Source of the DNA: Nostoc carneum NIES-2107
Lineage (GTDB): Bacteria; Cyanobacteriota; Cyanobacteriia; Cyanobacteriales; Nostocaceae
Assembly (NCBI GenBank): GCA_002368155.1
Contig: AP018180.1
Coordinates: 3,908,719 to 3,972,718, forward strand
Direction: 5' to 3'
Length of the DNA stretch: 64,000 nt
Each line of letters opens with the position of its first letter. The first letter of the stretch is position 1. The notes under the pieces were generated by a model, which did no database searches, was not told the DNA's origin, and saw only the letters and a list, made by a program, of their open reading frames with translations. Positions 44,239 through 53,780 of this stretch are shown one piece after another. The position numbers and the translations under genes were made by a program.

Positions 44239-44400
44239 CGACTATGGTTTTTTGGTTATATTCTAGCGATCCAAAAAAAAGTACGTAGGTGTAACCCTAC
44301 GTAAAAATCGCTTTCCCTTCATTCATAGGCGATCGCATTCCAGCAGTACAATTTTGGCTAGAGAAATAAGATTGCCATCTCCTGAATGTGTTTCACCCTA

Positions 44401-44892
44401 TTAAACAGGTACAGTTAACTTATCTTGTTCACGAGCTGCCACTACTAGAACTAAACAAAGAATTGCGATCGCTTTTTGCCATTCCTGACGGACTTTAACG
44501 CTTTGCACTCCATCAAATAACGCTATTAAGCGGGGAATGGAAGCCTCTAAAGCTTTACGTGGTACTGGACGGTGTAAATCTACTAAGTTAGTTAAACTTT
44601 CGCGATGATGAACAAAACCAATTACCCAGGCTGTTGTGTGTTCGGGACTTTCAGGAACACGCTTCACTCCTAATTCATTTTTTAGCCAGTGATAAAAAGG
44701 TGGTAGTTCTTTCGCTAAAACTGCTCCAGCCGTGGGTAATGTTTCCTTGAGCAAAGGACTATCTAAACTATCTAGTTTTTGCTGTAGTTCCAGTGAATTC
44801 AAAAATTCATTGAGTGGGTGAGATAGTATTACTTCTAATTGAGGTTGAGCAATATCTGAGTATTGGGCGAAAGTAGAAATTAGTGATTGCAT
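44401..44892 (-). CDS. hypothetical protein, last gene of a three-gene operon (163 aa)
   Basis: A helical protein with hydrophobic end AIAILCLVLVVAAREQDK. No match to a known family. It starts 17 bases after the cupin gene, indicating joint transcription with the cupin and methyltransferase genes. Confidence 0.7.
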   Translation of the reverse strand: MQSLISTFAQYSDIAQPQLEVILSHPLNEFLNSLELQQKLDSLDSPLLKETLPTAGAVLAKELPPFYHWLKNELGVKRVPESPEHTTAWVIGFVHHRESLTNLVDLHRPVPRKALEASIPRLIALFDGVQSVKVRQEWQKAIAILCLVLVVAAREQDKLTVPV

Positions 44893-44909
44893 AGTTCTTG
44901 ATCCAAAAA

Positions 44910-45257
44910 TTAATTGTTATCTGATGCTTTTTCGGAAAGGATGAGCAAAAAGCTGAGATTTTCTGCAGTTTGTAAAGCGTGAGGTGCATTAGCTGGCATA
45001 AAAACTAAAACACCAGGCTCTAGGACAATATTCTCCCCACATAAAGTTAGTAACCCTTTACCTTCAATGACACTGATTGTGGCATTGCGGGTGGAAGTAT
45101 GTTCCGAAATTTCAGTGTTTGCTGCTAGACAAAATAAGGTATATTGACACACTTGGTCTTTGAGCAATACTTTACTGAGAACTCCACTATGGGGATATTC
45201 AATTTGTGCTCGCATTTGCGTAACAAAAGATTGGTTACTTGTGATAGTGGAAGTCAT
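44910..45257 (-). CDS. small cupin protein (115 aa)
   Basis: A single cupin barrel. Motif 1 is EHTSTRNATISVIEGKGLLT and motif 2 is PGVLVFMPANAPHALQTAEN; these supply a Glu and His but only part of the usual metal set. Single-cupin proteins of this size are often metal-binding sensors or isomerases. It lies in an operon with a methyltransferase (46 bases upstream) and a helical protein. The role is unknown. Confidence 0.83.
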   Translation of the reverse strand: MTSTITSNQSFVTQMRAQIEYPHSGVLSKVLLKDQVCQYTLFCLAANTEISEHTSTRNATISVIEGKGLLTLCGENIVLEPGVLVFMPANAPHALQTAENLSFLLILSEKASDNN

Positions 45258-45302
45258 ATTTTTAAGGAATAACTAAACGACGATGGCAGCAGATAAATAA
45301 TG

Positions 45303-46079
45303 TTATTGGGCAACAGCAGATATGAGGATATAACCTAATTCCTGATGATATTTATGGAAAACATGGCGCATTTCTAAAACACGCTTGCGGATTAATGGTT
45401 GCGTTAAGATATTCCACAAAATCTTGATTGTGCTGAGAATACCTTCTTCTTTCAGCATTCGTTGCCAATTCAATAAATTCATGGAACCAGTATGATGCTG
45501 TTGTACTTGTAATCCTGCTGTTGCGAAAGCCCTAATCCAGCTAGATTCGGAAAGTGGTGTAGAATTAACATGAATTACCTGAGCTAATTCAGCACGAATT
45601 TCTGCTTCTTTATTAGATGCTAATAGTTCATGAGAGAGGAATTTTCCTCCAGGTTTTAGGTGATGATGAATTGCCGCCAAAAGTTTAGCTTTCCCCTGTG
45701 GAGATTGCATCGTGAGAATAGCTTCCCCTAAAACATAGTCGAACTTAATTGGTATTTGCTCGAGATGAAAAATATCACCTTCAATAATTTCTATTTGGTT
45801 TTCTAACCCAGCAGCGCTAATATTAGCACGGGCATGAATTACGCTTTCGTGATTCTTTTCTATGCCGATTACTTTTACATGGTAGCGTTGAGCAAGAGCG
45901 ATCGCACTATAACCAAAGCTAGAAGCTAGCTCTAAAACTGTTTCTCCTGGTTGTAAATTTGCCCACATGAGCAATTTATCTGTAGCTATTCTGCCGCCAG
46001 GACGCAGATATTTTTTACCTGCGGCTGCTAAAACTTGGTGTCCGGAAGCTGTTTGCAAATTGAGGCTAAGGTTGGTCAT
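45303..46079 (-). CDS. class I SAM-dependent methyltransferase (258 aa)
   Basis: The SAM-binding Rossmann motif I is PGETVLELASSFGYSAIALA (about residues 44-63), with motif II VIGIEKNHES (Glu) and a post-motif EIIEGDIFHLEQ. Class I family; substrate not evident. Its C-terminal half is helical and divergent. It is first in a minus-strand operon with the cupin and helical protein genes, so it may modify a ligand or protein sensed by them. Confidence 0.87.
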   Translation of the reverse strand: MTNLSLNLQTASGHQVLAAAGKKYLRPGGRIATDKLLMWANLQPGETVLELASSFGYSAIALAQRYHVKVIGIEKNHESVIHARANISAAGLENQIEIIEGDIFHLEQIPIKFDYVLGEAILTMQSPQGKAKLLAAIHHHLKPGGKFLSHELLASNKEAEIRAELAQVIHVNSTPLSESSWIRAFATAGLQVQQHHTGSMNLLNWQRMLKEEGILSTIKILWNILTQPLIRKRVLEMRHVFHKYHQELGYILISAVAQ

Positions 46080-46194
46080 CTATGTGACCCTCTGAATTCA
46101 TCTTACCCTCACTTTCCCAGGAATTTATGATGCTGTCTTTGAGGTAGCTCAAAGAAGAAAAAATATATGGCAATACGGTTCAGTTAAGGATAGA

Positions 46195-46268
46195 TGTAGG
46201 TTGGGTTGAGGAACGAAACCCAACAAACCCGTGAAAATGTTGGGTTTCGTTCCTCAACCCAACCTACA
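46195..46268. repeat. 31-bp perfect-arm hairpin
   Basis: Arms 46195-46225 and 46238-46268 are perfect reverse complements, beginning TGTAGGTTGGGTTGAGGAAC. Flanking TTCAGTTAA and TAACTGAAC repeat the ends seen at 3383 and 6449. Likely a MITE-type or hairpin repeat. Confidence 0.85.
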
Positions 46269-46371
46269 CAAGAATAATGTTTTTGACACTAACTGAACTC
46301 TATTGAAATATATGGCTGTTTTGCAAAAATGTCGATTAGACTATTGATCTACTATTGCTGGGTATCAAACA

Positions 46372-46593
46372 ATGCGTAAGACAGCTACGACATGGTTGCT
46401 TTTGTTGTTCTTGATATTTGTAGGTTTTGGAGACAGCTTTCTACCCAAACCCTTAAGTTCTGCCAGCTTACAGACTCGCACAGCCATAAATCAATTTGTT
46501 GTTGGGTTGTTTCCCAATTGGCATCCTAAAACTAATCCAAATTCACGTACAGAAAGAGCTTTAGACGATATCGAAAAAGGTAAAGCAAAATAG
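46372..46593 (+). CDS. small membrane or secreted protein (73 aa)
   Basis: A hydrophobic N-terminus (ATTWLLLLFLIFVGFGDSFL) could be a signal anchor, followed by a hydrophilic tail with PNWHPKTNPNSRTERALDD. No recognised domain. Codon use looks like neighbouring genes. Confidence 0.6.
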   Translation: MRKTATTWLLLLFLIFVGFGDSFLPKPLSSASLQTRTAINQFVVGLFPNWHPKTNPNSRTERALDDIEKGKAK

Positions 46594-46625
46594 CTAAGGG
46601 ACTTCCAAATAAAAAAATATCCCAG

Positions 46626-46693
46626 TATTTATTGTGGGGTGGACATCTTGTCCGCCCAGTTTATATGGCGGGCAAGATGCTCGCCCCACAAGA
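46626..46693. repeat. TATTTATTGTGGGG...CCCCACAAG hairpin repeat
   Basis: Related to 31687-31734: TTTATTGTGGGGTGGACATC, GGCGGGCAAGATGCTC and CCCCACAAGATGG. Confidence 0.65.
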
Positions 46694-46732
46694 TGGAATA
46701 ATTTATTTCTTGGAAATCCCTAATACCAATTC

Positions 46733-46822
46733 AAATAATGTTTGCGACACATCAATATATTCTAGATGGCACGCCGTGCCGTGCCATCTAGAATATATTG
46801 CATTCTTTTTTCCAATTGGTAT
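46733..46822 (+). repeat. MITE-like repeat, copy 4
   Basis: Begins ATACCAATTCAAATAATG and ends CATTCTTTTTTCCAATTGGT; the inner arms are ATATTCTAGATGGCACG and CGTGCCATCTAGAATAT. Confidence 0.88.
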
Positions 46823-46935
46823 TACTCAACAAAAAACCGAACAATAATTTTGGAGGGGGTTTGGGGGACGCAACCGTCACCCAATCGGGGGTTTGGGGGA
46901 GAATCCCCCAATTCTTCTGGCTTCTTTAATCAGTG
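46823..46935 (-). repeat. dispersed 115-bp intergenic repeat, copy B
   Basis: Near-identical reverse copy of 3419-3534, placed exactly between MITE-like copies 4 and 5. Confidence 0.85.
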
Positions 46936-47034
46936 ATACCAAATCAAAAAATGTTCGCGACGCATCAATATATTCCAGAGGACACGGCGTGCCGTACCCC
47001 TACAATCTGTCGCATTCTTTTTTCCAATTGGTAT
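46936..47034 (+). repeat. MITE-like repeat, copy 5
   Basis: Begins ATACCAAATCAAAAAATG and ends CATTCTTTTTTCCAATTGGT; the centre is AGGACACGGCGTGCCGTACC. Confidence 0.88.
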
Positions 47035-47120
47035 AATTTCCTGGAATTAAACCGTGAGGTTTAGGAATCACCGTTAATACCGTTGGGATAAAATAAATCG
47101 ATTGACGTTTAAATCTTGTA

Positions 47121-47142
47121 GAGACGCGATTGATCGCGTCTC
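47121..47142. repeat. dispersed GACGCGAT palindrome, copy 2
   Basis: GAGACGCGATTGATCGCGTCTC, palindromic except for the central position. Confidence 0.8.
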
Positions 47143-47170
47143 CACAACTCGGTAAGGATATAAAAATAAT

Positions 47171-47196
47171 AAGGGTACAAAAATTTTTGTACCCTT
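47171..47196. repeat. 26-bp perfect palindrome
   Basis: AAGGGTACAAAAA followed by its reverse complement TTTTTGTACCCTT; similar text occurs within the degenerate repeat at 29819. Further repeats (GGCACGGCAGTGCCGATGCC) fill the space up to the IlvC gene. Confidence 0.75.
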
Positions 47197-47364
47197 AACA
47201 AAGTCTATGCAAAATTCAATTGAAGTGAATGCGATCGCTCGCACTTGTTCGCTTGATACAGCAGATTGTAAGTTGGTAAAGTACAGATAATTGTAAGGGC
47301 ACGGCAGTGCCGATGCCCCTACCTGTATACTTCATTTACCTGAAATACGCTGTAATTGAGGTAA

Positions 47365-48387
<1,023 letters not shown>

Positions 48388-48430
48388 TTATTGGCAGGCT
48401 TTTGATTTTACCCCAAATTAGGTACATATT

Positions 48431-48600
48431 GGGAATGGGGATTGGGTATTAGGGACTGGGGACTGGGGACTGGGGAGAAAGGGGAAAGGGGAAAAGGGGA
48501 AGGGGGAAAAGGGAAATTATTATTACCAATTACCCATTACTAATTACCCATTACTAATTACCCATGCCCAATGCCCAATGCCCCATGCCCAATGCCCATT
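48431..48600. repeat. large mixed STRR tract upstream of IlvC
   Basis: GGGGACT units, G/A-rich filler (AAAGGGGAAAGGGG), then TTACCCATTAC and CCCAATGCC units, reaching the stop codon of the following gene. Confidence 0.9.
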
Positions 48601-48601
48601 A

Positions 48602-49468
48602 CTACGTCCCTTGGTCAATTTTTTGAACTTCTTCTTTTGATAGTTTGACATTTATAGCGCTTACCGAGTCTTCAATGCTGGCAATTTTGCTAGCGCCGGG
48701 GATGGGTAGGATTGCGGGGGATTTGGCACGTAGCCAGGCTAGGACAATACAATAAACTGATACACCTTTGGCTTGAGCTAATTTTGCGATCGCAGGAATA
48801 TCTTGCAAGTTTTGATGGCGACGACTACCACCAAAGGGACTCCAAGGTAAAAAGGTTAATCCTTCCTGTTCGCAATACTCCAACACGCCATCACGTTCGG
48901 GTTGTCGTTCCCAAGGATTATATTGATTTTGCACGGAGACAACATCAACTAAATCCTGCGCTTGCTGAATTTGTTCGACGGAGAAATTAGAAACTCCCAC
49001 AAACCGAATTAAACCAGCTGCTACCGCTTCCTTAACTGGTGCTAAGGATTCTGCAATTGTGTACTTGGGATCGGGGGCGTGATATTGCCAAACATCTATC
49101 GGTTTATCACCACCTAAAGCTTGAAAACTTTCACGAATAGTTTCGCGTAAATGTTTTGGATTCCCGTTGCGTATCCAGTTCCCATTAGGACGCATTAAAC
49201 CGCCCTTGGTGGCGACAACTACATGGCTAACATCGCCGTTATAACTGCTTAGTGCTTTGTTAATCAGTTTTTCGTTGTGGTGCTTATCTGCTTCATCTAA
49301 GCAGTAAGAGTCAGCCGTATCAATGAATGTTATACCCAAATCCAAAGCGCGATGGATAACTGCGATTGATTCAGATTCAGCAGGGCGATTCGATATCGAC
49401 ATTGGCATACCACCCAAGCCGATCGCACTCACGGAGACACCCGTTTTTCCTAGCTGTTTAGTTTCCAT
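48602..49468 (-). CDS. aldo/keto reductase (288 aa)
   Basis: Standard AKR fold with catalytic residues in [16 protein letters not shown] (Asp, Tyr), [10 protein letters not shown] (Lys) and [10 protein letters not shown] (His). C-terminal NADP contacts are [16 protein letters not shown]. It differs from the first AKR in the window (37376) in most loops, so the two are not recent duplicates. Short upstream region; a single gene. Confidence 0.9.
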   Translation of the reverse strand: METKQLGKTGVSVSAIGLGGMPMSISNRPAESESIAVIHRALDLGITFIDTADSYCLDEADKHHNEKLINKALSSYNGDVSHVVVATKGGLMRPNGNWIRNGNPKHLRETIRESFQALGGDKPIDVWQYHAPDPKYTIAESLAPVKEAVAAGLIRFVGVSNFSVEQIQQAQDLVDVVSVQNQYNPWERQPERDGVLEYCEQEGLTFLPWSPFGGSRRHQNLQDIPAIAKLAQAKGVSVYCIVLAWLRAKSPAILPIPGASKIASIEDSVSAINVKLSKEEVQKIDQGT

Positions 49469-50193
49469 GCTTCTTACTCTTGTTTGCAGTGCTGTGAAGT
49501 AGGAGGGCGATTAGGGTAAAGGGGAAGAGGAAAAGGGGGAAAGGGGAAATCTTTAACCTTATTCTTTCCGCTTTTCCGATAAACAACTTTATATAAGCTG
49601 ATACGCAGCTAAATCAAATATTCTGGCGTTAGGACTGTCAAGGGTCAAGAGTCCAGAGTCAAAGGCTAGCTTGGACTTTTGACTCTTGACTTTTGACAAC
49701 CTGAGTGCGAAATATACAATTTAAATGCGTAACAGCTTATTTCACCTTAATCGCGCCTACTTAAACTATTTAGTAGCGATTCACAGCGGTTTTGACAATT
49801 CATCTTTAGTCTTGTTAAGCGCAAGTGATATTACATAAGCTCTATCGGCAGACTGATGTAAACTTCTAAGTAGTGAGCAATGAGTGCCGAGTGTTGAGTT
49901 GCAACAGACGCGATTAATCGCGTCTGTACAAGAGTGCTAAGTTCTGAGTCAAAAATAAAAATTAAGTGCATCCTATTCTTTAAGGAATGGGCATAGGGCA
50001 TGGGGCATAGGTATTGGGTGATTGGTCATTGGTAATGGGTAATTGGTAATAATAATTTCCCCTTTTCCCCTTCCCCTTTTCCCCTTCCCCTTTTCCCCAG
50101 TCCCCAGTCCCCAATCCCCAATCCCTCAACTTCTGCATAAGTTCTCACTCTTCAGAGATATGTAATTACAGCAGCGATGCAGAGGAAAAAACA
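49469..50193. other. repeat-filled intergenic region
   Basis: Contains G/A-rich tract, a GTCAAGGGTCAAGAGTCCAG/GACTTTTGACTCTTGAC hairpin, a perfect GACGCGAT palindrome (49904-49927), TAATGGGTAAT and CCCCTTTTCCCC tracts to 50130. No gene. A region just upstream of 50194 must hold the promoter of the peptide operon. Confidence 0.6.
49904..49927. repeat. dispersed GACGCGAT palindrome, copy 3 (perfect 24 bp)
   Basis: ACAGACGCGATT followed by AATCGCGTCTGT. Confidence 0.85.
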
Positions 50194-50475
50194 ATGTCTA
50201 ATGAACAAGATATAAATAACGCTCCTATTGAATTAACAGACGAAGAACTCGACCAAGTGTCGGGTGGGATTGATATTTTTGTATCAGGCGCGATGTTTGA
50301 GCAAAGAAATGTATTCTCTGCTCGTCGCGGTTCCCGTCGGCGTGGGGGTAATTCCATTTATCAATCTTCTTCTATATCTTCTTCTGCATTTCAATTGATT
50401 GGTTTGGGCTTTGGCTCCGTTGGTGATGCCATGAGCTTTCTCCAAGGGTTTTCCAAACTCTTTGGTAGAAGATAA
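50194..50475 (+). CDS. double-glycine-leader peptide precursor (93 aa)
   Basis: The N-terminal region reads IELTDEELDQVSGG, a canonical bacteriocin-type double-glycine leader cleaved after GG. The core that follows (IDIFVSGAMFEQRNVFSARR, then GSRRRGGNSIY and QSSSISSSAF) is Arg-, Ser- and Gly-rich, without Cys, so no lanthionine or thioether can be predicted. GATGCAGAGGAAAAAACA provides an AGAGGA ribosome site. A hairpin follows immediately, then a cNMP-binding protein and an HlyD-type secretion gene, suggesting an exported peptide. No modification enzyme lies nearby, so the mature peptide may be unmodified or modified elsewhere. Confidence 0.75.
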   Translation: MSNEQDINNAPIELTDEELDQVSGGIDIFVSGAMFEQRNVFSARRGSRRRGGNSIYQSSSISSSAFQLIGLGFGSVGDAMSFLQGFSKLFGRR

Positions 50476-50483
50476 CGCTATGT

Positions 50484-50503
50484 GGGAGACAAATTTGTCT
50501 CCC
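50484..50503 (+). terminator. attenuator-like palindrome after the precursor gene
   Basis: GGGAGACAAATTTGTCTCCC is a perfect 20-bp palindrome followed by CTTTATT. Positioned between the precursor and the downstream genes, it would reduce downstream transcription relative to the peptide. Confidence 0.6.
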
Positions 50504-50569
50504 CTTTATTAATTAATCACATTTAAAAGTCTAATTGCCCTGGAATCCCTGGAGTGTGGAGAATATTCA

Positions 50570-51667
50570 ATGACAGAGGTGTTACTTAAAGAACTTAGTA
50601 ATGAAGATATAGATTGGATGTTGGCGGCTGGTAAGCAAGTGGAATTAGAGCCGGGAACGGTTCTGATTCAGCAAGGTCAACCCCTGGAAGCGCTGCATAT
50701 TCTGCTAGATGGTGCGTTGCTAGTTACTCTAGCACAAGCTGATAAAAACCCGTTGGGTCGTGCTTTTGCAGCACTGGAAGGCGGAACTTTATCAGGACGA
50801 GAAATTGCGCGGTTATCTAATGGGGAGATGGTAGGGGAAATTCCTTTTGTGGAAACCTACTTACCAGCTACTACCGTTAGCGCTACCAGCAAATCTTTAG
50901 TGTTGACGATTCCCAGAACTCGCCTCATTTCAAAACTAGAGCAAGACTTGAGTTTTGCGGCGCATCTCTACCGTGCAAGTGCGGTGCTATTGGCTAATCG
51001 CCTAGAGCAAATGATCAATCAACTGGGAAATAGTACGGTGGTTTTAAGCCAACCGCAACTCAGAGAAGCGTTGATTGTGTTTGCAGAATTACACGATCGC
51101 GATTTGGATTGGTTAATTACTGCTGGACGAGTCGAACAATTTCCCGCAAATACCGTATTAATTCGTAGTGGTAGACCTATAGAATCGTTATATATTTTAC
51201 TTGATGGTTCTGTGACTTTAAATGCAGCAGAAACAGAGTATAACCCCTTATCACAAGCTTTTTCTAATTTAGAAGATAGTGAAAATCAAGTATTTGAAAA
51301 GGAATTTGGGCGCTTATGGCGCGGTGATATTCTCGGTGAGACTCCGTTTATCGAGGTGCAACCATCAGCGGTAACAGTCAAGACATTAGAGGATTCACGA
51401 GTATTAACCATTCCTCGCTGGCGGTTATCTGCCAAACTGCTGCATGATGTCGGATTCGCATCTCGATTTTACCGAGTTTTAGCAATTTTATTAGCCGACA
51501 AACAACAAGCGATCGCACAACGCCTCGGATATGGGAGAGTAACCTACAGCAGCGGTCAATCTCTAGAAGAATCTTACAGCAATGAACTCTCTACCAATTC
51601 TCTGGGACAAGTAGCCCTAGCCGGCGCACGATTTGAATGGATGCTAAAGCGCATTGGCATTGAGTAA
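50570..51667 (+). CDS. protein with two cyclic-nucleotide-binding-like domains (365 aa)
   Basis: Two tandem CRP-like beta-barrel domains (about residues 1-150 and 170-330), both with the pattern PGTVLIQQGQPLEALHILLD / ANTVLIRSGRPIESLYILLD and a GEMVGEIPF / GDILGETPF phosphate-binding-type cassette. There is no DNA-binding helix-turn-helix, so this is not a CRP-type regulator but a sensor or structural partner. Proteins of this type sit beside NHLM bacteriocin export genes in Nostocales, where cNMP domains are also fused to the ABC ATPase. GGAG precedes the start by nine bases. Confidence 0.8.
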   Translation: MTEVLLKELSNEDIDWMLAAGKQVELEPGTVLIQQGQPLEALHILLDGALLVTLAQADKNPLGRAFAALEGGTLSGREIARLSNGEMVGEIPFVETYLPATTVSATSKSLVLTIPRTRLISKLEQDLSFAAHLYRASAVLLANRLEQMINQLGNSTVVLSQPQLREALIVFAELHDRDLDWLITAGRVEQFPANTVLIRSGRPIESLYILLDGSVTLNAAETEYNPLSQAFSNLEDSENQVFEKEFGRLWRGDILGETPFIEVQPSAVTVKTLEDSRVLTIPRWRLSAKLLHDVGFASRFYRVLAILLADKQQAIAQRLGYGRVTYSSGQSLEESYSNELSTNSLGQVALAGARFEWMLKRIGIE

Positions 51668-51672
51668 TTTAG

Positions 51673-51740
51673 TAGGTCGGCGTAATTAAATATAACTGGC
51701 AAGGGTTGTCATTTGTTATTTGTCATTTGTCATTTGTCAT
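51673..51740. repeat. dispersed TAGGTCGGCG repeat, copy 2
   Basis: Close copy of 15201-15262, ending in four TCATTTG units. Confidence 0.75.
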
Positions 51741-51820
51741 TTGGTAATCGGTAATCGGTAATCGGTAATTGAAAATTTCCCCCCTTGTCCCCTTGTCTCC
51801 CTGCCCCCTGCCTTTACCTA

Positions 51821-51933
51821 GTCCCCAGTCCCCAATCCCCAATCCCCAGTCCCCAATCCCCAATCCCCAATCCCCAATCCCCAATCCCCACTCCCCAATC
51901 CCCAATCCCCAATCCCCAATCCCCAACCCCCCA
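51821..51933. repeat. CCCCAAT/CCCCAGT heptamer tract
   Basis: About 16 uninterrupted CCCCARY heptamers. They end 20 bases before the start codon of the HlyD gene and, if read as protein, produce meaningless PNPQSPI repeats upstream of it. Confidence 0.95.
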
Positions 51934-51952
51934 TCATCAAAGGATAAATAAA

Positions 51953-53404
51953 ATGGTTCCCCAGCAAGAAACACAGAAAAATAATATGTTCCGCAAAGAA
52001 GCTTTAGAAAAGGTAGCTTCTCCCGAACAATTAGACCAACTAATTCAGGTTACTAATCCTAAACGCTGGTTTTCTTTGGTCGCGCTGGGTTCGTTAGTAG
52101 CAGCGGGTCTTGCTTGGAGTATACTCGGACGCATCCCCATTATTGTTACAGGTCGCGGTGTATTAGTTTATCCCAGTAAGGTTGTGACAGTCCAAGCTGC
52201 GAACTCTGGACGGATTCAATCCTTAAATGTGCAAGTAGGCGATAAAGTCAAAAAAGGTCAAGTTCTCGCCACAATCGATCAAACAGAATTACGCAAACAA
52301 TTGCAGCTATCTTATGAGAAACTAGCACAACTGCGATCGCAAGACCAAACCGCAAATAATGCCCAACAAGAACGTTCTGGTTTAGAACAAAGCGCTACAC
52401 TGCGCCAAAAAGAAGCTTTACAGCAGAGTTTGCAAACAGTGCAATCTCTAACTCCAGTATTGCGGGAAAAAGGCTTAGAAGTAATTAAACGCGATCGCCA
52501 AACGCTCAAACAACGCTTAGACACCTTACGGGAACTACAACCCACACTGAAAAAACGCTGGGAAGACCGTCAAGGACTGTTCAGAGAAGGGGCTGTGCCT
52601 CAAGATACAGTACTACAAGCCCGTCAAGAATTTATTGGTGCCCAAGCCCAGATTAATGAAGCAGAATCGCAGTTAAATCAACTAGATGAGAAAGAAGCCA
52701 GCGCCCAACGCGACTATTTGAACAATCTTAATCAAGTTAACGAATTGCAAGCGCAAATCAAAGCCTTAGATAGCCGTCAAGCTAGCCAAAAAGAACAAGA
52801 TATTAATACCAATACCAACCGCAGAAAGGAAATTCAAGAAACTCAACGCCTCATTGCTCAATTAGAATTACAGTTACAGCACAGCACTCAAATTGTTAGT
52901 GATTTTAGCGGCACAGTTTTAGAAGTTACCGCTAAACCCGGACAACTATTAGAAGCAGGTGCAGGAATTGGTACAATTGCTGCCCAAGAATCAAATGCTA
53001 AGTTAGTTAACGTTGCCTTTTTACCTGTGAGTGAAGGTAAGAAAATTAAACCAGGAATGCCTTTGCAAATCACACCTTCCACAGTCAAACGCGAAGAAGT
53101 AGGTGGTATCTTAGGAAAAGTCGCCAACGTCTCTGCATTCCCCATCACCCAACAAGGTGCAGCTAGTTTAATCGGCAATCCAGATATTGTAACTAGCATT
53201 ATCTCCCAAGGGCCACAACTGGCTGTATTTACAGAAATGGAGCAAGATTCTTCAACTTCTAGCGGTTATCGTTGGTCATCATCCAAAGGGCCAGATCAAA
53301 AAATCACCCCTGGAACTACCAGTTCCGTGCGGATTACAGTAGAAAATCGCGCCCCAATTACCTTTGTTCTCCCAATTCTCAAAACCTGGACAGGCTTAAA
53401 TTAA
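51953..53404 (+). CDS. HlyD/membrane-fusion protein of NHLM bacteriocin export type (483 aa)
   Basis: A periplasmic adaptor. There is one N-terminal membrane helix ([20 protein letters not shown], about residues 34-53), then a lipoyl-like half-motif ([20 protein letters not shown]), a long coiled coil (about 120-330) and the second half-motif ([20 protein letters not shown]). This layout and the ending [18 protein letters not shown] match HlyD proteins of NHLM peptide export systems, which pair with ABC transporters carrying a peptidase domain that cuts double-glycine leaders. No ABC transporter gene lies in the window. I set the start at ATG 51953, preceded by AAAGGATAAATAAA; an upstream in-frame extension is only heptamer repeat. 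Confidence 0.85.
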   Translation: MVPQQETQKNNMFRKEALEKVASPEQLDQLIQVTNPKRWFSLVALGSLVAAGLAWSILGRIPIIVTGRGVLVYPSKVVTVQAANSGRIQSLNVQVGDKVKKGQVLATIDQTELRKQLQLSYEKLAQLRSQDQTANNAQQERSGLEQSATLRQKEALQQSLQTVQSLTPVLREKGLEVIKRDRQTLKQRLDTLRELQPTLKKRWEDRQGLFREGAVPQDTVLQARQEFIGAQAQINEAESQLNQLDEKEASAQRDYLNNLNQVNELQAQIKALDSRQASQKEQDINTNTNRRKEIQETQRLIAQLELQLQHSTQIVSDFSGTVLEVTAKPGQLLEAGAGIGTIAAQESNAKLVNVAFLPVSEGKKIKPGMPLQITPSTVKREEVGGILGKVANVSAFPITQQGAASLIGNPDIVTSIISQGPQLAVFTEMEQDSSTSSGYRWSSSKGPDQKITPGTTSSVRITVENRAPITFVLPILKTWTGLN

Positions 53405-53419
53405 AATTCAACCCTTGTA

Positions 53420-53442
53420 GAGACGCGATTCATCGCGTCTGT
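53420..53442. repeat. dispersed GACGCGAT palindrome, copy 4
   Basis: GAGACGCGATTCATCGCGTC, imperfect at the centre. Confidence 0.75.
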
Positions 53443-53517
53443 GCCTACAGATTTTCATGTAGAGTTAAGAGCGATCGCACTTGACAACAGTTTTCGCATA
53501 TTTGAACCACATCTATC

Positions 53518-53580
53518 GTAGGGGCACGGCATCCACAGACTTTCGGTTACACAAATATCTTATCGATGCCGTGCCCCTAC
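53518..53580. repeat. hairpin with 16-bp perfect arms
   Basis: GTAGGGGCACGGCATC and GATGCCGTGCCCCTAC enclose a 31-base loop. Confidence 0.75.
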
Positions 53581-53583
53581 CAG

Positions 53584-53721
53584 GTAATTCATCTTGGCGA
53601 CTTACCTTGGGATAAGCAAAAAGTAAATGAAGATACTGAGGTGCATGAGGTAGCAGAAAAATTTATTCAGGCAAACTACTATCAGCCCACAGTGCCAGGT
53701 ATTGGAATACGAGAATGTTGA
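53584..53721 (+). pseudogene. C-terminal remnant of an unidentified gene (45 codons)
   Basis: An open stretch ending HEVAEKFIQANYYQPTVPGI, GIREC, stop. Codons look coding, but there is no start codon of its own, and the upstream part has been replaced by the hairpin repeat at 53518. I do not recognise the family. Confidence 0.4.
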
Positions 53722-53780
53722 TTATACCGTGCATAAGGGGCTTGTGAAAAATCTTTATAAATCTCTGAAAGCCTTAAATG

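Noticed and set aside
46594-47364. A small gene in the repeat-rich gap before ilvC
   Set aside because: All open frames are built of MITE-like and hairpin repeats.
51785-51952. Upstream extension of the HlyD frame reading [11 protein letters not shown] repeats
   Set aside because: It is only the translation of the CCCCAAT heptamer tract; a good ribosome site precedes ATG 51953 where the homologous part begins.
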